A DNA stretch of 64,000 nucleotides from CAZVKN01 sp964627035 (GTDB lineage Bacteria; Electryoneota; AABM5-125-24; Hatepunaeales; Hatepunaeaceae): contig CAZVKN010000001.1 of the NCBI GenBank assembly GCA_964627035.1, positions 1 to 64,000 on the forward strand, given 5' to 3'. Below the pieces are notes generated by a model, which worked only from the letters and a program-made list of their open reading frames with translations, did not search any database and had not been told where the DNA came from. Of this stretch, positions 43,097-51,881 are shown piece after piece (the stretch's first letter is position 1; each line of letters opens with the position of its first letter). The position numbers were made by a program, and so were the translations under genes.

Positions 43097-44667
43097 AGCG
43101 GCAATTAAATATATTTTTACTGTTTACAGCATTCTCTTTTATGTCTAACGGTTGTAAGACCGAAAGTATTAATCCTATTAACTCAGCGTCACCTCCGAAT
43201 ATCTACAGTTTATCAATATTCAGATTGGATTCTCTATCGGAGATTCATACTGATTCTATTGAATTTGGAGATACTCTTTTCATCCAATGTAGTGCCGATG
43301 ATGGTGAGGGCGAAGAACAACAGGATCCATTGCGTTTTGATTGGTTCTCTGAACGTGGTGGATTTGTCGAGCAAGTGGATACGACGACTTACCGCATAAA
43401 CGATACACTGTGGAATGGCAGTATAAGGGTTCGTTGGACACAACAGGATTCAACCATTGGAACTCATCCAATTTCCGTGAAAGTAAGCGATCTTTGGCAC
43501 ACTTCTGAACATAAGGATACAATTAATGTCGTGCAAAAAGGCTGGTTTACTCCTCCACCTGTAATTGAGAGGTTGTATGCGCATTCAGATACATTAGAGC
43601 CGTCTGATACACTTTTTCTATTCTGTGAAGCAGAGTTAGCGGACACTTCAATGGAGCTTTACTACTATTGGAGCTGTCAGGGAGGACGGCTTCTATCCGA
43701 CAGTGAATCAAATACGAGTTGGATTGCACCGATCACTGTAGGCAGATATTTCATCCATGTTGAAGTTTCCGACTGGTACCATACGGTCTCTGATAGCATA
43801 CCGGTAATAGTATCTCCACCTGGTACATTTAATCATCCGCCATTCATTCAGGGATTAACTGCATCGCCATCAGATGTAGCTATGAACGGTAGTTCACTGA
43901 TTACCTGCACAGCAATTGATCGTGACAATGATCCACTAACATATACGTGGTATGCGACAGACGGGACTATAACAGGTAGTGGTCCTCAGGTGACTTGGTG
44001 GGCACCGGACAGGAGAGGCGAATTTTCAATCCGAGTGGTGGTTTCAGACGGTGCACTTACTGCAGAAAGTGAAGTTTCTGTTGTTGTGAGTTTATTATAT
44101 AACAGTGACTTCAGCACGGATCAAGTGACCGGTAGATGGGCGTATTCAGGTTTATTGGCAAATATGGGGGATGCAGACGGTTTTCATGGGATTGAATGGG
44201 ATTCCCTTAATCAAGCGATGTCCGTAACCGGAAGAAGTACCTACGGAACACACGGTTTTCAATTGACCAGTGAGGGGTTTACAAATGGTGAGTATGAAAT
44301 TAAAATGATGGCAACCAGTAATCGATTTGCCAATTTAGGATTTGCACCTAAAATGATAGACAATCGGAATTATCTGATGGTCGGCTTCAATTTTAATCTT
44401 GGATTTTTCCAGATTTATGATTGTGTTGATGGGAGGAGTAATTGGAAAGCAGACGGATGGATAAACCTAAACCCAAACAGATATTACACCATATATTACA
44501 ATCAGACCGATGATGGAACGGGGGAAATTATCTTTGAAGGAAACATTCTGTGGTCAGGTGACCTGCCTGATAGATTCAGAAATCCATCCCCTCTCGGGGT
44601 GATTGTTTACGGGCTGGAGGATTCCGGTGCAGCACTGTTTGACGACCTGAGAGTTCAAGGTCAATAA
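43093..44667 (+). CDS. lipoprotein with PKD/Ig-like domains and a lectin-like C-terminal domain
   Basis: A 524-residue lipoprotein with signal 'MKRQLNIFLLFTAFSFMSNGC' (acyl Cys21). Three Ig/PKD-like beta domains follow at about 35-145, 150-245 and 250-335; the third has 'DRDNDPLTYTWYATDGTI' and 'GEFSIRVVVSDG'. A C-terminal domain at about 340-524 resembles the jelly-roll of LamG/DUF1080-type glycan-binding proteins ('TNGEYEIKMMATSNRFANLGFAPKMIDNRNYLMVGFNF', 'GVIVYGLEDSGAALFDDLRVQ'). It is the last gene of the envelope operon, overlapping the previous gene by 4 bp and, tail to tail, the receiver gene by 7 bp. It probably binds a polysaccharide at the cell surface; this is inference. Confidence 0.72.
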   Translation: MKRQLNIFLLFTAFSFMSNGCKTESINPINSASPPNIYSLSIFRLDSLSEIHTDSIEFGDTLFIQCSADDGEGEEQQDPLRFDWFSERGGFVEQVDTTTYRINDTLWNGSIRVRWTQQDSTIGTHPISVKVSDLWHTSEHKDTINVVQKGWFTPPPVIERLYAHSDTLEPSDTLFLFCEAELADTSMELYYYWSCQGGRLLSDSESNTSWIAPITVGRYFIHVEVSDWYHTVSDSIPVIVSPPGTFNHPPFIQGLTASPSDVAMNGSSLITCTAIDRDNDPLTYTWYATDGTITGSGPQVTWWAPDRRGEFSIRVVVSDGALTAESEVSVVVSLLYNSDFSTDQVTGRWAYSGLLANMGDADGFHGIEWDSLNQAMSVTGRSTYGTHGFQLTSEGFTNGEYEIKMMATSNRFANLGFAPKMIDNRNYLMVGFNFNLGFFQIYDCVDGRSNWKADGWINLNPNRYYTIYYNQTDDGTGEIIFEGNILWSGDLPDRFRNPSPLGVIVYGLEDSGAALFDDLRVQGQ

Positions 44668-45044
44668 CTGTTTCCGGATATCTGCTTTGTTTGTTCCTTG
44701 ATATAGCTATGCAGATTGTCAAAACCAATCGGTTTTGTGATGTAGTCAACGGCTCCGAGCTGGATTGCTTCTTTAGCAACGGTCAAGTCATGCATACCGC
44801 TGATCATAACTATCTGTGCTGATTTGTCAATCTCAAGCATTTTTTGTAAGATCTGAATCCCATTCTCCCCCGGGATAATCACATCCAGGAATACAAAATG
44901 AGGAGCAAATTCCTGAAATGTCTGCAATGCTCCTGTACCATCCTGAGCAACTCGGACTGAATACCCCAGTGGCGTAAGAAATTTATCGAATATCTCACAT
45001 ACAGCAAACTCATCATCTACGACTAAGATCTTAATCTGCTCCAT
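44661..45044 (-). CDS. single-domain response regulator (CheY-like receiver)
   Basis: A 127-residue receiver domain only. The acidic pair D10-D11, phospho-acceptor D54 in FLDVIIPG, S82 and K104 in 'YITKPIGF' are all present, so it should be phosphorylated. No output domain exists; it may act in a phosphorelay or by protein contact. The ATG at 45044 is preferred, with GAGGAAGAG upstream; a GTG two codons earlier is possible. No histidine kinase is in the window. It converges on the lipoprotein gene with a 7-bp overlap. Confidence 0.92.
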   Translation of the reverse strand: MEQIKILVVDDEFAVCEIFDKFLTPLGYSVRVAQDGTGALQTFQEFAPHFVFLDVIIPGENGIQILQKMLEIDKSAQIVMISGMHDLTVAKEAIQLGAVDYITKPIGFDNLHSYIKEQTKQISGNSY

Positions 45045-45117
45045 GGTCACTCTTCCTCGTGTTTTGGATTCGGTTCATTAACTTCAAATATACAACTGAA
45101 TCCGAGCTTATGCAAGA

Positions 45118-46365
45118 CTATTGTGGAATAGTGCCATCGTGTGGATGAGTGCGATCCGATGAGATTACCTCATGCACATCGGTTATATCATTATCGAGGA
45201 AATGTTCTACATCATCAGCAGAGCGGTGAAGGTGATCAGCAGGGACATTCAACTCATGGTAAAGGTAGCCTTCCCAGCTACGATGACGGCGGATGATGTC
45301 CCGGGCAATTGAAAGCCCCTTATCTGTCATACCCCAGTCGCCATCCAACATTTTTATCAGACCTTTCCATTTCATCCAGGTCAGCATCCAATCGCTCTCT
45401 TCAGGCTGAAATAAGGAATTCGATGATCTTTCGATTGATCGGAATGCGTACGCTAACCGGTCTTCAGTTGCAATCTGCAGTTTGAGTGCCAGTCTGTCTT
45501 TCCATATTGACATTAATCCACGACGAGGAGCAAAAATAAACACTATGACAAACAGAACCCCGGCTGTGGTTGTCATGGAACCGGCAATGGAGGCATTCAT
45601 AGCGCTAGCAATTCCATAACCGCCGACCGATATGAAAGCTGATATGATAATTACCCACCAGACCATACTTGAGAGCCTGTCTGTCATCAAATAAGCTGTG
45701 GATGCCGGAACGACGAACATAGCGATCACCAAAATTGCGCCGACTGATTCAAAAGATGCGACTGTGGTCAGCGATACCAACCCCATAAACAGATAGTGCA
45801 GCAGAGTTGCCGAAAATCCGAGTGCTGTTGCCAGAGCAGGGTCAAAAGCTGATAGTTTTAGCTCTTTGAAGAAGAGAGCGATAAAGATGCAATTTATAGT
45901 TGCTGCTGTACCAAGCACCCACAGTGGACGGGGTCCATAGGAATTATCTCCAATCAACAGGTAGTCCCAGGGTGAGTATGCAATTTCACCGTACAAAACG
46001 CAATCCTGATCGAGGTCAACCATCCCAGCCTTCATTGAGATAAGTATCACCCCGATAGCGAAAAGAGTTGTAAAAACTACTCCGATAGCCGCATCCGTCT
46101 GTACTTTACCACTCCGGTGTACCCACTCGATCAAAGTAGTTGCCAGCATACCGAACGCAGCAGCACCTATCAGCATCAATATAGGATCTCTATCACCAGA
46201 CATGAGGAAAGCTATCGCGATTCCGGGAAGAACTGCATGCGAAATTGCGTCAGCGACAAGGCTTAATTTGCGCAATACGAGGAAAATGCCAAGAATGGAA
46301 CATGAAACAGAAGCAAGGAATCCTACCAGCACGATTATCCATGAATTGATAGTCCAATCAAACAT
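45118..46365 (-). CDS. metal ABC transporter permease fused to a DtxR-like domain
   Basis: A 415-residue protein. Residues about 1-285 are an ABC-3 (ZnuB/TroC/MntB) permease with eight or nine helices ('SILGIFLVLRKLSLVADAISHAVLPGIAIAFLMSGD', 'VGAILVIAMFVVPASTAYLM'). Residues about 300-400 are cytosolic: a winged-helix-like part ('MLTWMKWKGLIKMLDGDWGMTDKGLSIARDIIRRHRSWEGYLYHEL') and the DtxR/MntR dimerisation segment 'VPADHLHRSADDVEHFLD' with metal-ligand-type His and Glu. A His-rich end follows. It should import Mn, Zn or Fe and may gate transport by metal sensing. It overlaps the sister permease by 1 bp. Confidence 0.88.
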   Translation of the reverse strand: MFDWTINSWIIVLVGFLASVSCSILGIFLVLRKLSLVADAISHAVLPGIAIAFLMSGDRDPILMLIGAAAFGMLATTLIEWVHRSGKVQTDAAIGVVFTTLFAIGVILISMKAGMVDLDQDCVLYGEIAYSPWDYLLIGDNSYGPRPLWVLGTAATINCIFIALFFKELKLSAFDPALATALGFSATLLHYLFMGLVSLTTVASFESVGAILVIAMFVVPASTAYLMTDRLSSMVWWVIIISAFISVGGYGIASAMNASIAGSMTTTAGVLFVIVFIFAPRRGLMSIWKDRLALKLQIATEDRLAYAFRSIERSSNSLFQPEESDWMLTWMKWKGLIKMLDGDWGMTDKGLSIARDIIRRHRSWEGYLYHELNVPADHLHRSADDVEHFLDNDITDVHEVISSDRTHPHDGTIPQ

Positions 46366-47678
46366 TAGCTTCCCCCCTTGAACTCAATTTCATGAGGAGA
46401 TTTTATTTCATCGGATCCCGCCAGCTCGAGCAGTTGATGTTCCAGCTCCGGTGTGAAGAAATGCTCGGCTTCTTCCGCATCACGATCAACGTGGTCGGGG
46501 GCAATATCAGCTTGGTACATGAGATACAGCTCCCAGAGGCGGTGACGTCTGAGAGATGCCTTTGCCTCTTCACATCCGGACTCGGTCAGCAGAATACTAA
46601 CATCATCAGAAAAATTCAATAGTTTCTTAGTTTTCAGTAATTTTAGGTATCTCGCTGTCTCTGATAAAGTCCATTTTCTTATTCTGCCAATATCTGTTAG
46701 GCTGAATGCTGTGTTCAGGTCGCATCCGGTCACCTCAGCCAGTTCAGCGATAGCTCGCAGACAGTTAGTCACCACCGTGTTTTTCACCTGAATTCTCCGT
46801 CGCAGGAACCGTCTGATGAGCCCGTTCTCAGGAGATATCAGTAACGAAACTGCGAACAACGATGCTCCCGCAACCACAATCAACGGACCTGACGGCATTC
46901 GTGGAGCGAGAAAACTCAGATAGCTTCCAACAGCCCCCGAGGCAGCTCCGATGAAACCTGCGATAATAATCATCATCCCGAGACGCTGCGACCACATCCT
47001 CGCTGTTGCTGCAGGAATGATCAGGAGTGCTGCCATGAGCACTACGCCGACAGCCTGTAATCCGATTACAACCGCTCCGACTGTCAATCCCATCAGCAGA
47101 ATATCGAGCAGAACAGCCGGAAAACCGATAGCTGATGCATAGTTTGAGTCAAAGCAGAGAAGCTTGAACTCCTTGTAAAGCAAGAGAGATGCTAACAGTA
47201 ATATAGCAGTTACAATGCCGATCACGATTACTTCATTGGCGATAAGTGAAGCAGATTGACCGAACAGGAACTTATCCAGCCCGGATTGACTTGCGCGTCC
47301 CGATTTCTGAATATAGGTCAAAAGGACAATCCCAATCCCGAAAAAAACGGTTAGCACAATTGCCAGCGCAGAATCTTCCTTGATGCGACTGAAGTTTCGT
47401 ATCAGTAGAATCGTTAAAATTCCGAGCACTCCGGCAATATAAGCTCCGATTAACAGGACAGTTATTGACTTTGAGTTGGTGAGCAGGTAAGCAAGCGCAA
47501 TCCCGGGCAGTGCAGCATGAGCCAAAGCATCACCTATCAATGCTCGTTTACGGAGAAGTGTAAAACTTCCCAAAACACCGCAGGCGAGTCCCAGCATCAT
47601 CATACCGCTAAAAACGTAGCGCACATTGGCATCGCTGAAGGACAGTAACCGCGCACTTTGCTCAAGGAATGTGTTCAT
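46365..47678 (-). CDS. second metal ABC transporter permease fused to a DtxR-like domain
   Basis: A 437-residue protein with the same architecture as its neighbour. An ABC-3 permease spans about 1-290 ('VLGSFTLLRKRALIGDALAHAALPGIALAYLLT', 'AVGVVLMAALLIIPAATARMW'). A DtxR-like winged helix at about 305-385 ('GRIRKWTLSETARYLKLLKTKKLLNFSDDVSILLTESG') and the dimerisation segment 'RRHRLWELYLMYQADIAPDHVDRDAEEAEHFF' follow. The two permeases probably form a heterodimer, which would bring two regulator-like domains together under the membrane. It overlaps the ATPase gene by 4 bp. Confidence 0.88.
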   Translation of the reverse strand: MNTFLEQSARLLSFSDANVRYVFSGMMMLGLACGVLGSFTLLRKRALIGDALAHAALPGIALAYLLTNSKSITVLLIGAYIAGVLGILTILLIRNFSRIKEDSALAIVLTVFFGIGIVLLTYIQKSGRASQSGLDKFLFGQSASLIANEVIVIGIVTAILLLASLLLYKEFKLLCFDSNYASAIGFPAVLLDILLMGLTVGAVVIGLQAVGVVLMAALLIIPAATARMWSQRLGMMIIIAGFIGAASGAVGSYLSFLAPRMPSGPLIVVAGASLFAVSLLISPENGLIRRFLRRRIQVKNTVVTNCLRAIAELAEVTGCDLNTAFSLTDIGRIRKWTLSETARYLKLLKTKKLLNFSDDVSILLTESGCEEAKASLRRHRLWELYLMYQADIAPDHVDRDAEEAEHFFTPELEHQLLELAGSDEIKSPHEIEFKGGS

Positions 47679-48457
47679 CGGTTACCGCCTTTGGTCGCCA
47701 TCTGGTGTGCAAGACTATCAAGGAGTGTCAATCGTCCACCATAAGTCTTTCTTAGCAGATCCGGAGTGAATATGTCATCGGTATTTCCTGATGCAACTAC
47801 CCGCATGTTTAAAAGTATTAATCTGTCAAAGTATTCCTGAATAGTTCCCAAATCATGGTGTACGACCAGCACTGTCCGACCCTCTTTGCGCATTTCTTCG
47901 AGAAGTTGAATGATTGCCTTCTCAGTCGCAGCATCCACTCCAACAAACGGCTCATCCATAAAGTATATCTGTGCATCCTGCACAAGTGCTCTTGCGAGAA
48001 AAACACGCTGCTGCTGACCACCGGAAAGATTGGAGATTTGTCTATTCGCATATTTCGTCATTCCAACACGAGCCAAAGCGTTCTCGGCAGCTTTCTTATC
48101 AGTTGCTGTGGGGCGCTTCAGCCAGCCAAGTCTGCCATATCTGCCCATTAACACTACATCATAGGCGGTGACAGGAAAGTTCCAGTCAACAGATTCACGC
48201 TGAGGTACGTATCCTACTCTGTATCTCATTTTTGAGTAAGGTTTCCCATAGAACTTGACCCATCCGGAGCTGATAGGAAGGAGCCCCAACACAGCTTTGA
48301 TAAGTGTAGATTTACCCGCTCCATTTGGTCCGACAATGCCTGTCAGTGTGCCTTCCGGAACAGTCAGGTCAATGTCCCACAGCACCGGTTTTCGGTGATA
48401 GGCTACTGTCATATCATGGATTTCGAGCGGTGGTGTAATATTTGAATTCACTGTCAT
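47675..48457 (-). CDS. metal ABC transporter ATP-binding protein (ZnuC/MntB type)
   Basis: A 260-residue ATPase. Walker A GPNGAGKST, Q-loop 'VGYVPQRESVDWNFPVTAYDVVLMGRYG', signature LSGGQQQRVFLARAL, Walker B 'IYFMDEPFVGVD' and switch His 'VLVVHHDLGTI' are all present. The 'RESVDWNFPVTAYDVVLMGRYG' stretch is typical of Mn/Zn/Fe chelate importers. It is the first gene of the ATPase-permease-permease operon. No substrate-binding lipoprotein gene is in the window, so that part must be encoded elsewhere. The divergent gap to the NUDIX gene holds the promoters. Confidence 0.95.
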   Translation of the reverse strand: MTVNSNITPPLEIHDMTVAYHRKPVLWDIDLTVPEGTLTGIVGPNGAGKSTLIKAVLGLLPISSGWVKFYGKPYSKMRYRVGYVPQRESVDWNFPVTAYDVVLMGRYGRLGWLKRPTATDKKAAENALARVGMTKYANRQISNLSGGQQQRVFLARALVQDAQIYFMDEPFVGVDAATEKAIIQLLEEMRKEGRTVLVVHHDLGTIQEYFDRLILLNMRVVASGNTDDIFTPDLLRKTYGGRLTLLDSLAHQMATKGGNR

Positions 48458-48514
48458 AATGAAAAGATTATTAAATCAATTGCAGCGCATCACAAAGCAG
48501 AAAAGGAAAAATCG

Positions 48515-48543
48515 TTGCAATTTAATTGGTGAAGTTGTACTAT
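48515..48543 (+). promoter_or_regulatory. candidate sigma70 promoter for the NUDIX pair
   Basis: TTGCAA (48515-48520), a 17-bp spacer and TACTAT (48538-48543) lie between the divergent ABC operon and the NUDIX gene. A start near 48550 is consistent with translation from ATG 48606 rather than from an upstream ATG at 48459. Confidence 0.45.
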
Positions 48544-48605
48544 GTAACGGTAATATGAACAATAATAATGGGAATCGCCCAAGATTTCCACTCATAGAGG
48601 GAAAA

Positions 48606-49007
48606 ATGACGGTTTGGCAACCGAAAACACCGAAATTGACCGTAGATATAGTTATACGAGTTAACGACGGGATCATTTTAATAAAACGAAAGAACCGTCC
48701 CTACGGTTGGGCTCTGCCTGGTGGATTTGTTGATGTTGGTGAAACAGTGGAACATGCAGCAATCCGGGAAGCTAAAGAGGAAACCGGTTTATCAATTCAC
48801 AATCTAAGCTTACTCGGTGTTTACTCGGATCCCGATAGAGATCCCCGCTTTCACACTGTCAGCGTTGTGTTTACGGCAGATGCAAATGGAAATCCGAAGG
48901 GTGGAGATGATGCTGCAGAAGCTAAGACTTATCAAATAACTAACTTACCGAGTGAGATAGTATTTGATCATAAGAAAATCATTAACGATGCACAGAAAAC
49001 TAAATGA
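48606..49007 (+). CDS. NUDIX hydrolase, ADP-ribose pyrophosphatase-like
   Basis: A 133-residue NUDIX protein. The box GGFVDVGETVEHAAIREAKEETGL fits G-x5-E-x7-R-E-x2-E-E-x-G. The flanks 'VNDGIILIKRKNRPYGWALPG' and 'DPDRDPRFHTVSVVFTADANG' match the small ADP-ribose pyrophosphatase group. The ATG at 48606 is chosen because GAGGG precedes it by about 5 nt and the protein then begins at the conserved PKTPKLTVDIVI. A longer frame from 48459 would add 49 low-complexity residues and leave no promoter space. It overlaps the next NUDIX gene by 4 bp. Confidence 0.85.
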   Translation: MTVWQPKTPKLTVDIVIRVNDGIILIKRKNRPYGWALPGGFVDVGETVEHAAIREAKEETGLSIHNLSLLGVYSDPDRDPRFHTVSVVFTADANGNPKGGDDAAEAKTYQITNLPSEIVFDHKKIINDAQKTK

Positions 49008-49636
49008 CGATGGATTTTATTGACAGACTTATTCATACACTAAAGAAGCCACTGCCGGGTAATGAAGCTCAGAGGATTATGTCTCCAGAGGGCAGAAGGA
49101 ATTTTAATCCTGATGACAATTACCGGCAAGCAGCGGTTCTTATATGTCTGTTTCGCAATGATAACGGGCATTGCTTCCCATTAATCCACAGAGTAAAAGA
49201 TGAATATGCCCACAGCAATCAGATTGCCCTGCCCGGCGGCAAGATTGACAGTGGCGAATCCGCTGAAGATGCTGCGCTGCGAGAAGCAGAAGAGGAGATC
49301 GGTCTGGACAGAAACAGTATTGAAGTGGTTGGGAAATTGACCCAACTCCCAATACCGATCAGCAAATTCATTGTACATCCTTTTGTAGGTGTGGTTTATG
49401 GAGTTGTTGAGTGGAGGTTGAATCAAGCTGAAGTGCAGTCCTTACTCGAAATACCGATAGAGTGGCTGCTTGATCATGAATTGGTTCACAACGAAATATG
49501 GACACTTTCAGGAAAACAAGGAAACGTTCCATTCTTTCATTTTAACGGTATGAAAGTCTGGGGAGCAACGGCTATGATTCTAAGTGAGTTCAAACAGTTA
49601 ATCTTGTCAATAGAAGTGCCTCTAACAGCAAGATAA
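49004..49636 (+). CDS. NUDIX hydrolase, coenzyme A pyrophosphatase-like
   Basis: A 210-residue NUDIX protein. The NUDIX box is GGKIDSGESAEDAALREAEEEIGL. It is preceded by 'FPLIHRVKDEYAHSNQIALPGG', which fits the UPF0035 CoA-pyrophosphatase pattern (L-L-T-x-R-x(10)-Q-x-x-F-P-G-G) seen in NudL/PCD1. It would cleave CoA or acyl-CoA to 3',5'-ADP and phosphopantetheine. It is translationally coupled to the upstream NUDIX gene (ATGA overlap). Confidence 0.85.
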   Translation: MTMDFIDRLIHTLKKPLPGNEAQRIMSPEGRRNFNPDDNYRQAAVLICLFRNDNGHCFPLIHRVKDEYAHSNQIALPGGKIDSGESAEDAALREAEEEIGLDRNSIEVVGKLTQLPIPISKFIVHPFVGVVYGVVEWRLNQAEVQSLLEIPIEWLLDHELVHNEIWTLSGKQGNVPFFHFNGMKVWGATAMILSEFKQLILSIEVPLTAR

Positions 49637-49645
49637 ATGTTCTAT

Positions 49646-49698
49646 GGGGAGCAGGGACATTCTTGTCCCTGCTTGCCGACAGGAATGTCGGCACTCCC
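49646..49698. repeat. compound palindrome, two hairpins in an outer stem
   Basis: Outer GGGAG/CTCCC encloses two hairpins: AGCAGGGACA/TGTCCCTGCT (loop TTCT) and GCCGACA/TGTCGGC (loop GGAA). It has the same two-hairpin plan as the element at 38004 with an unrelated sequence. It lies after the NUDIX pair and before lpdA. It lacks a following T-run, so a simple terminator role is not supported. Confidence 0.7.
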
Positions 49699-49790
49699 TT
49701 GATGGGGTAATGCTTTCAAGCATCACTAAAAATGAATCGGTCGTATTGTCAAACTCGATAAACAAAACTTGACTCAATAAAGGAAAACAT

Positions 49791-51182
49791 ATGAGTATCA
49801 ATAAATATGACCTCGTCGTAATCGGTGCGGGTCCTGGCGGTTACGTGGCAGCCATACGAGGTACACAGCTCGGTATGAAAACAGCGGTTATTGAGAAGGA
49901 TAAACTTGGCGGTGTATGCCTTAACTGGGGGTGTATTCCGAGTAAGGCTCTTCTTGAATCTGCGCGTCTGCTTGATGAGATGAAACATGCCGACTCGTTC
50001 GGATTAATATGCGAAAACCCGCAACCGGATTGGACTAAAGTGATCCAAAGATCGAGAAAGATAGCCGATCAGATGTCCGGAGGTGTCCAATACCTGATGA
50101 AGAAGAATAAAATTGACATTATCAGCGGTACAGCCGGACTAAGCTCAAAAAATCAGATCAGCATCAAAAGCGATAAAGAAGAGACATTCGTGGATGCAAA
50201 AAACATCATCATCGCCACCGGTGCCAGACCGAGATCTTTGCCCGGACTGGAATATGACGGTAAAAAAATCATAGATTCTTCAGATGCCATGACATTATCA
50301 AAACCACCAAAACGGTTGTTGGTTGTCGGTGCGGGAGCTATCGGATGCGAGTTTGCATATTTCTATTCAGCAATGGGCACTGAAGTCACTATAGTCGAAC
50401 TTATGAGCGATGTGTTACCACTTGAAGATGTTGATATATCAAAGGTTGTACAACGAGCATTCAAAAAACGGAAGGTAATCACTCATACATCCAGCAAGGT
50501 GATTGATGTCAAGCATAAGAAATCAGGATCGGAATATGCTGTAGAAACTCCCAAGGGAGTAGTTCAGGTTAATGCCGATGTTTGTCTTATTGCTGTAGGC
50601 GTACAACCGAATAGTGATAATCTTGGGTTGGATGATATCGATGTCGAACAGAATCGCGGTTTCATCAAGGTTAATAACCGGATGCAAACTACGGTTGAAG
50701 GGATTTACGCAATCGGTGACGTTGCAGGACCGCCGCTGCTGGCTCATGTCGCTTCACATGAAGGGATCTGTGCAGTCGAAACTATCACAGGTGAGGGACA
50801 TCCTATGAGCTACGGTAATATCCCAGCATGTACCTACTGTCATCCACAAGTCGGATCCGTTGGATTAACCGAAGCTAAAGCAAAAGAAGCGGGACATTCA
50901 GTTAAGACGGGCAAATATTTGTTCAGAGCGAACGGAAGAGCGGTTGCAGGCGGAGAAATAGACGGTATGGTCAAATTTGTTATTGATGCGGAGTACAATG
51001 AGGTGCTGGGAGTGCATATCGTCGGTCCATCAGCACCTGAGCTGATCGCCGAGATTGTTTTAGGACGCGAACTTGAAATCACTGCATCAGAATTTGCCAA
51101 GACCATACATGCACATCCAACCCTTTCTGAAGCGATAATGGAAGCGGCGGCTGATGCATTGGGTGAAGCAATTCATGTCTGA
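49791..51182 (+). CDS. lpdA: dihydrolipoyl dehydrogenase (E3)
   Basis: A 463-residue pyridine nucleotide-disulfide oxidoreductase. FAD motif 'DLVVIGAGPGGYVAAIRG', redox disulfide C43/C48 in GGVCLNWGCIPSK, NAD motif 'LLVVGAGAIGCEFAYFYSAMGTEVTIVE', second FAD motif 'GIYAIGDVAGPPLLAHVASHEG', and the C-terminal catalytic His-Glu 'HAHPTLSEA'. It reoxidises dihydrolipoamide of the 2-oxoacid dehydrogenase complexes or glycine cleavage system. AAAGGAAAA precedes the ATG. It overlaps lipB, so lipoate-using enzyme and lipoate attachment are linked. No E1 or E2 genes are in the window. Confidence 0.97.
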   Translation: MSINKYDLVVIGAGPGGYVAAIRGTQLGMKTAVIEKDKLGGVCLNWGCIPSKALLESARLLDEMKHADSFGLICENPQPDWTKVIQRSRKIADQMSGGVQYLMKKNKIDIISGTAGLSSKNQISIKSDKEETFVDAKNIIIATGARPRSLPGLEYDGKKIIDSSDAMTLSKPPKRLLVVGAGAIGCEFAYFYSAMGTEVTIVELMSDVLPLEDVDISKVVQRAFKKRKVITHTSSKVIDVKHKKSGSEYAVETPKGVVQVNADVCLIAVGVQPNSDNLGLDDIDVEQNRGFIKVNNRMQTTVEGIYAIGDVAGPPLLAHVASHEGICAVETITGEGHPMSYGNIPACTYCHPQVGSVGLTEAKAKEAGHSVKTGKYLFRANGRAVAGGEIDGMVKFVIDAEYNEVLGVHIVGPSAPELIAEIVLGRELEITASEFAKTIHAHPTLSEAIMEAAADALGEAIHV

Positions 51183-51834
51183 TGACACTGATAGCCAGTT
51201 TGAAGTCATTTATCTCGAAGGATTGACAGATTATAATGAAGTATGGGAGCTGCAAAAAAGGCTGAATGCACAGGTTATTGAAGGTGATGTTGAAAAGTTG
51301 ATTTTTACCGAGCACCAACCAGTAATAACCATCGGAAAGAGTGGGGAAGAGTCAAATCTAATCACATCGAGAGAAGAACTTAGCCAACTTGGATATAAAA
51401 TAGTAGAATCTGATCGCGGTGGCGACATAACTTATCACGGTCCAGGGCAACTGGTTATCTATCCGATATTAGACCTCAAGCGTCATTATCTTGATTTGCA
51501 CAGATATTTACGTGACTTAGAACAAGTTGCCATCGAAGTATTAAATACTTATAACGCCTTTGGATTTAGAGTAAAGGGTAGAACCGGTGTCTGGACTGAC
51601 ATTGGCAAAGTGGCAGCTATCGGTGTACATGTTAAAAAATGGGTCACAATGCACGGGATGGCATTCAACGTGTCCGGTGAACTTAACGGTTTCAATCACA
51701 TAGTGCCTTGTGGAATTTTTGATGCTGATGTCACTTCGCTTGAAAAACTAACCGGAATGACCCTAAAACCTCTCGATCCTACATTAACAGATCAATTTAC
51801 TCGGGAATTCAGAAAAATATTTTTTGATTTGTAG
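51175..51834 (+). CDS. lipB: octanoyl-[acyl-carrier-protein]:protein N-octanoyltransferase
   Basis: A 219-residue LipB. The signature RGGDITYHGPGQLVIYP, the catalytic Lys in 'DIGKVAAIGVHV' and the catalytic Cys in 'GFNHIVPCGIFDADVTSL' are present. It transfers octanoate from ACP to lipoyl domains, the first step of lipoate assembly; LipA is not in the window. The ATG at 51175 (GGTGAAG upstream, 8-bp overlap with lpdA) is preferred over an ATG at 51154. A hairpin with a T-run follows at 51877. Confidence 0.95.
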   Translation: MSDDTDSQFEVIYLEGLTDYNEVWELQKRLNAQVIEGDVEKLIFTEHQPVITIGKSGEESNLITSREELSQLGYKIVESDRGGDITYHGPGQLVIYPILDLKRHYLDLHRYLRDLEQVAIEVLNTYNAFGFRVKGRTGVWTDIGKVAAIGVHVKKWVTMHGMAFNVSGELNGFNHIVPCGIFDADVTSLEKLTGMTLKPLDPTLTDQFTREFRKIFFDL

Positions 51835-51852
51835 AAATAAACGATTAAACAC

Positions 51853-51881
51853 TTGACTTCTTTGAGTAATGACGCTAAACT
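51853..51881 (+). promoter_or_regulatory. candidate sigma70 promoter for dinB
   Basis: TTGACT (51853-51858), a 17-bp spacer and TAAACT (51876-51881). The start would fall near 51888, inside the palindrome at 51877-51904, so the palindrome could be an operator. Confidence 0.45.

Noticed and set aside
48459..48605. Upstream ATG as the start of the first NUDIX gene
   Set aside because: It would add 49 low-complexity residues, lies 2 bp from the divergent ATPase start and leaves no promoter. ATG 48606 has a GAGGG site and the family's natural N-terminus.
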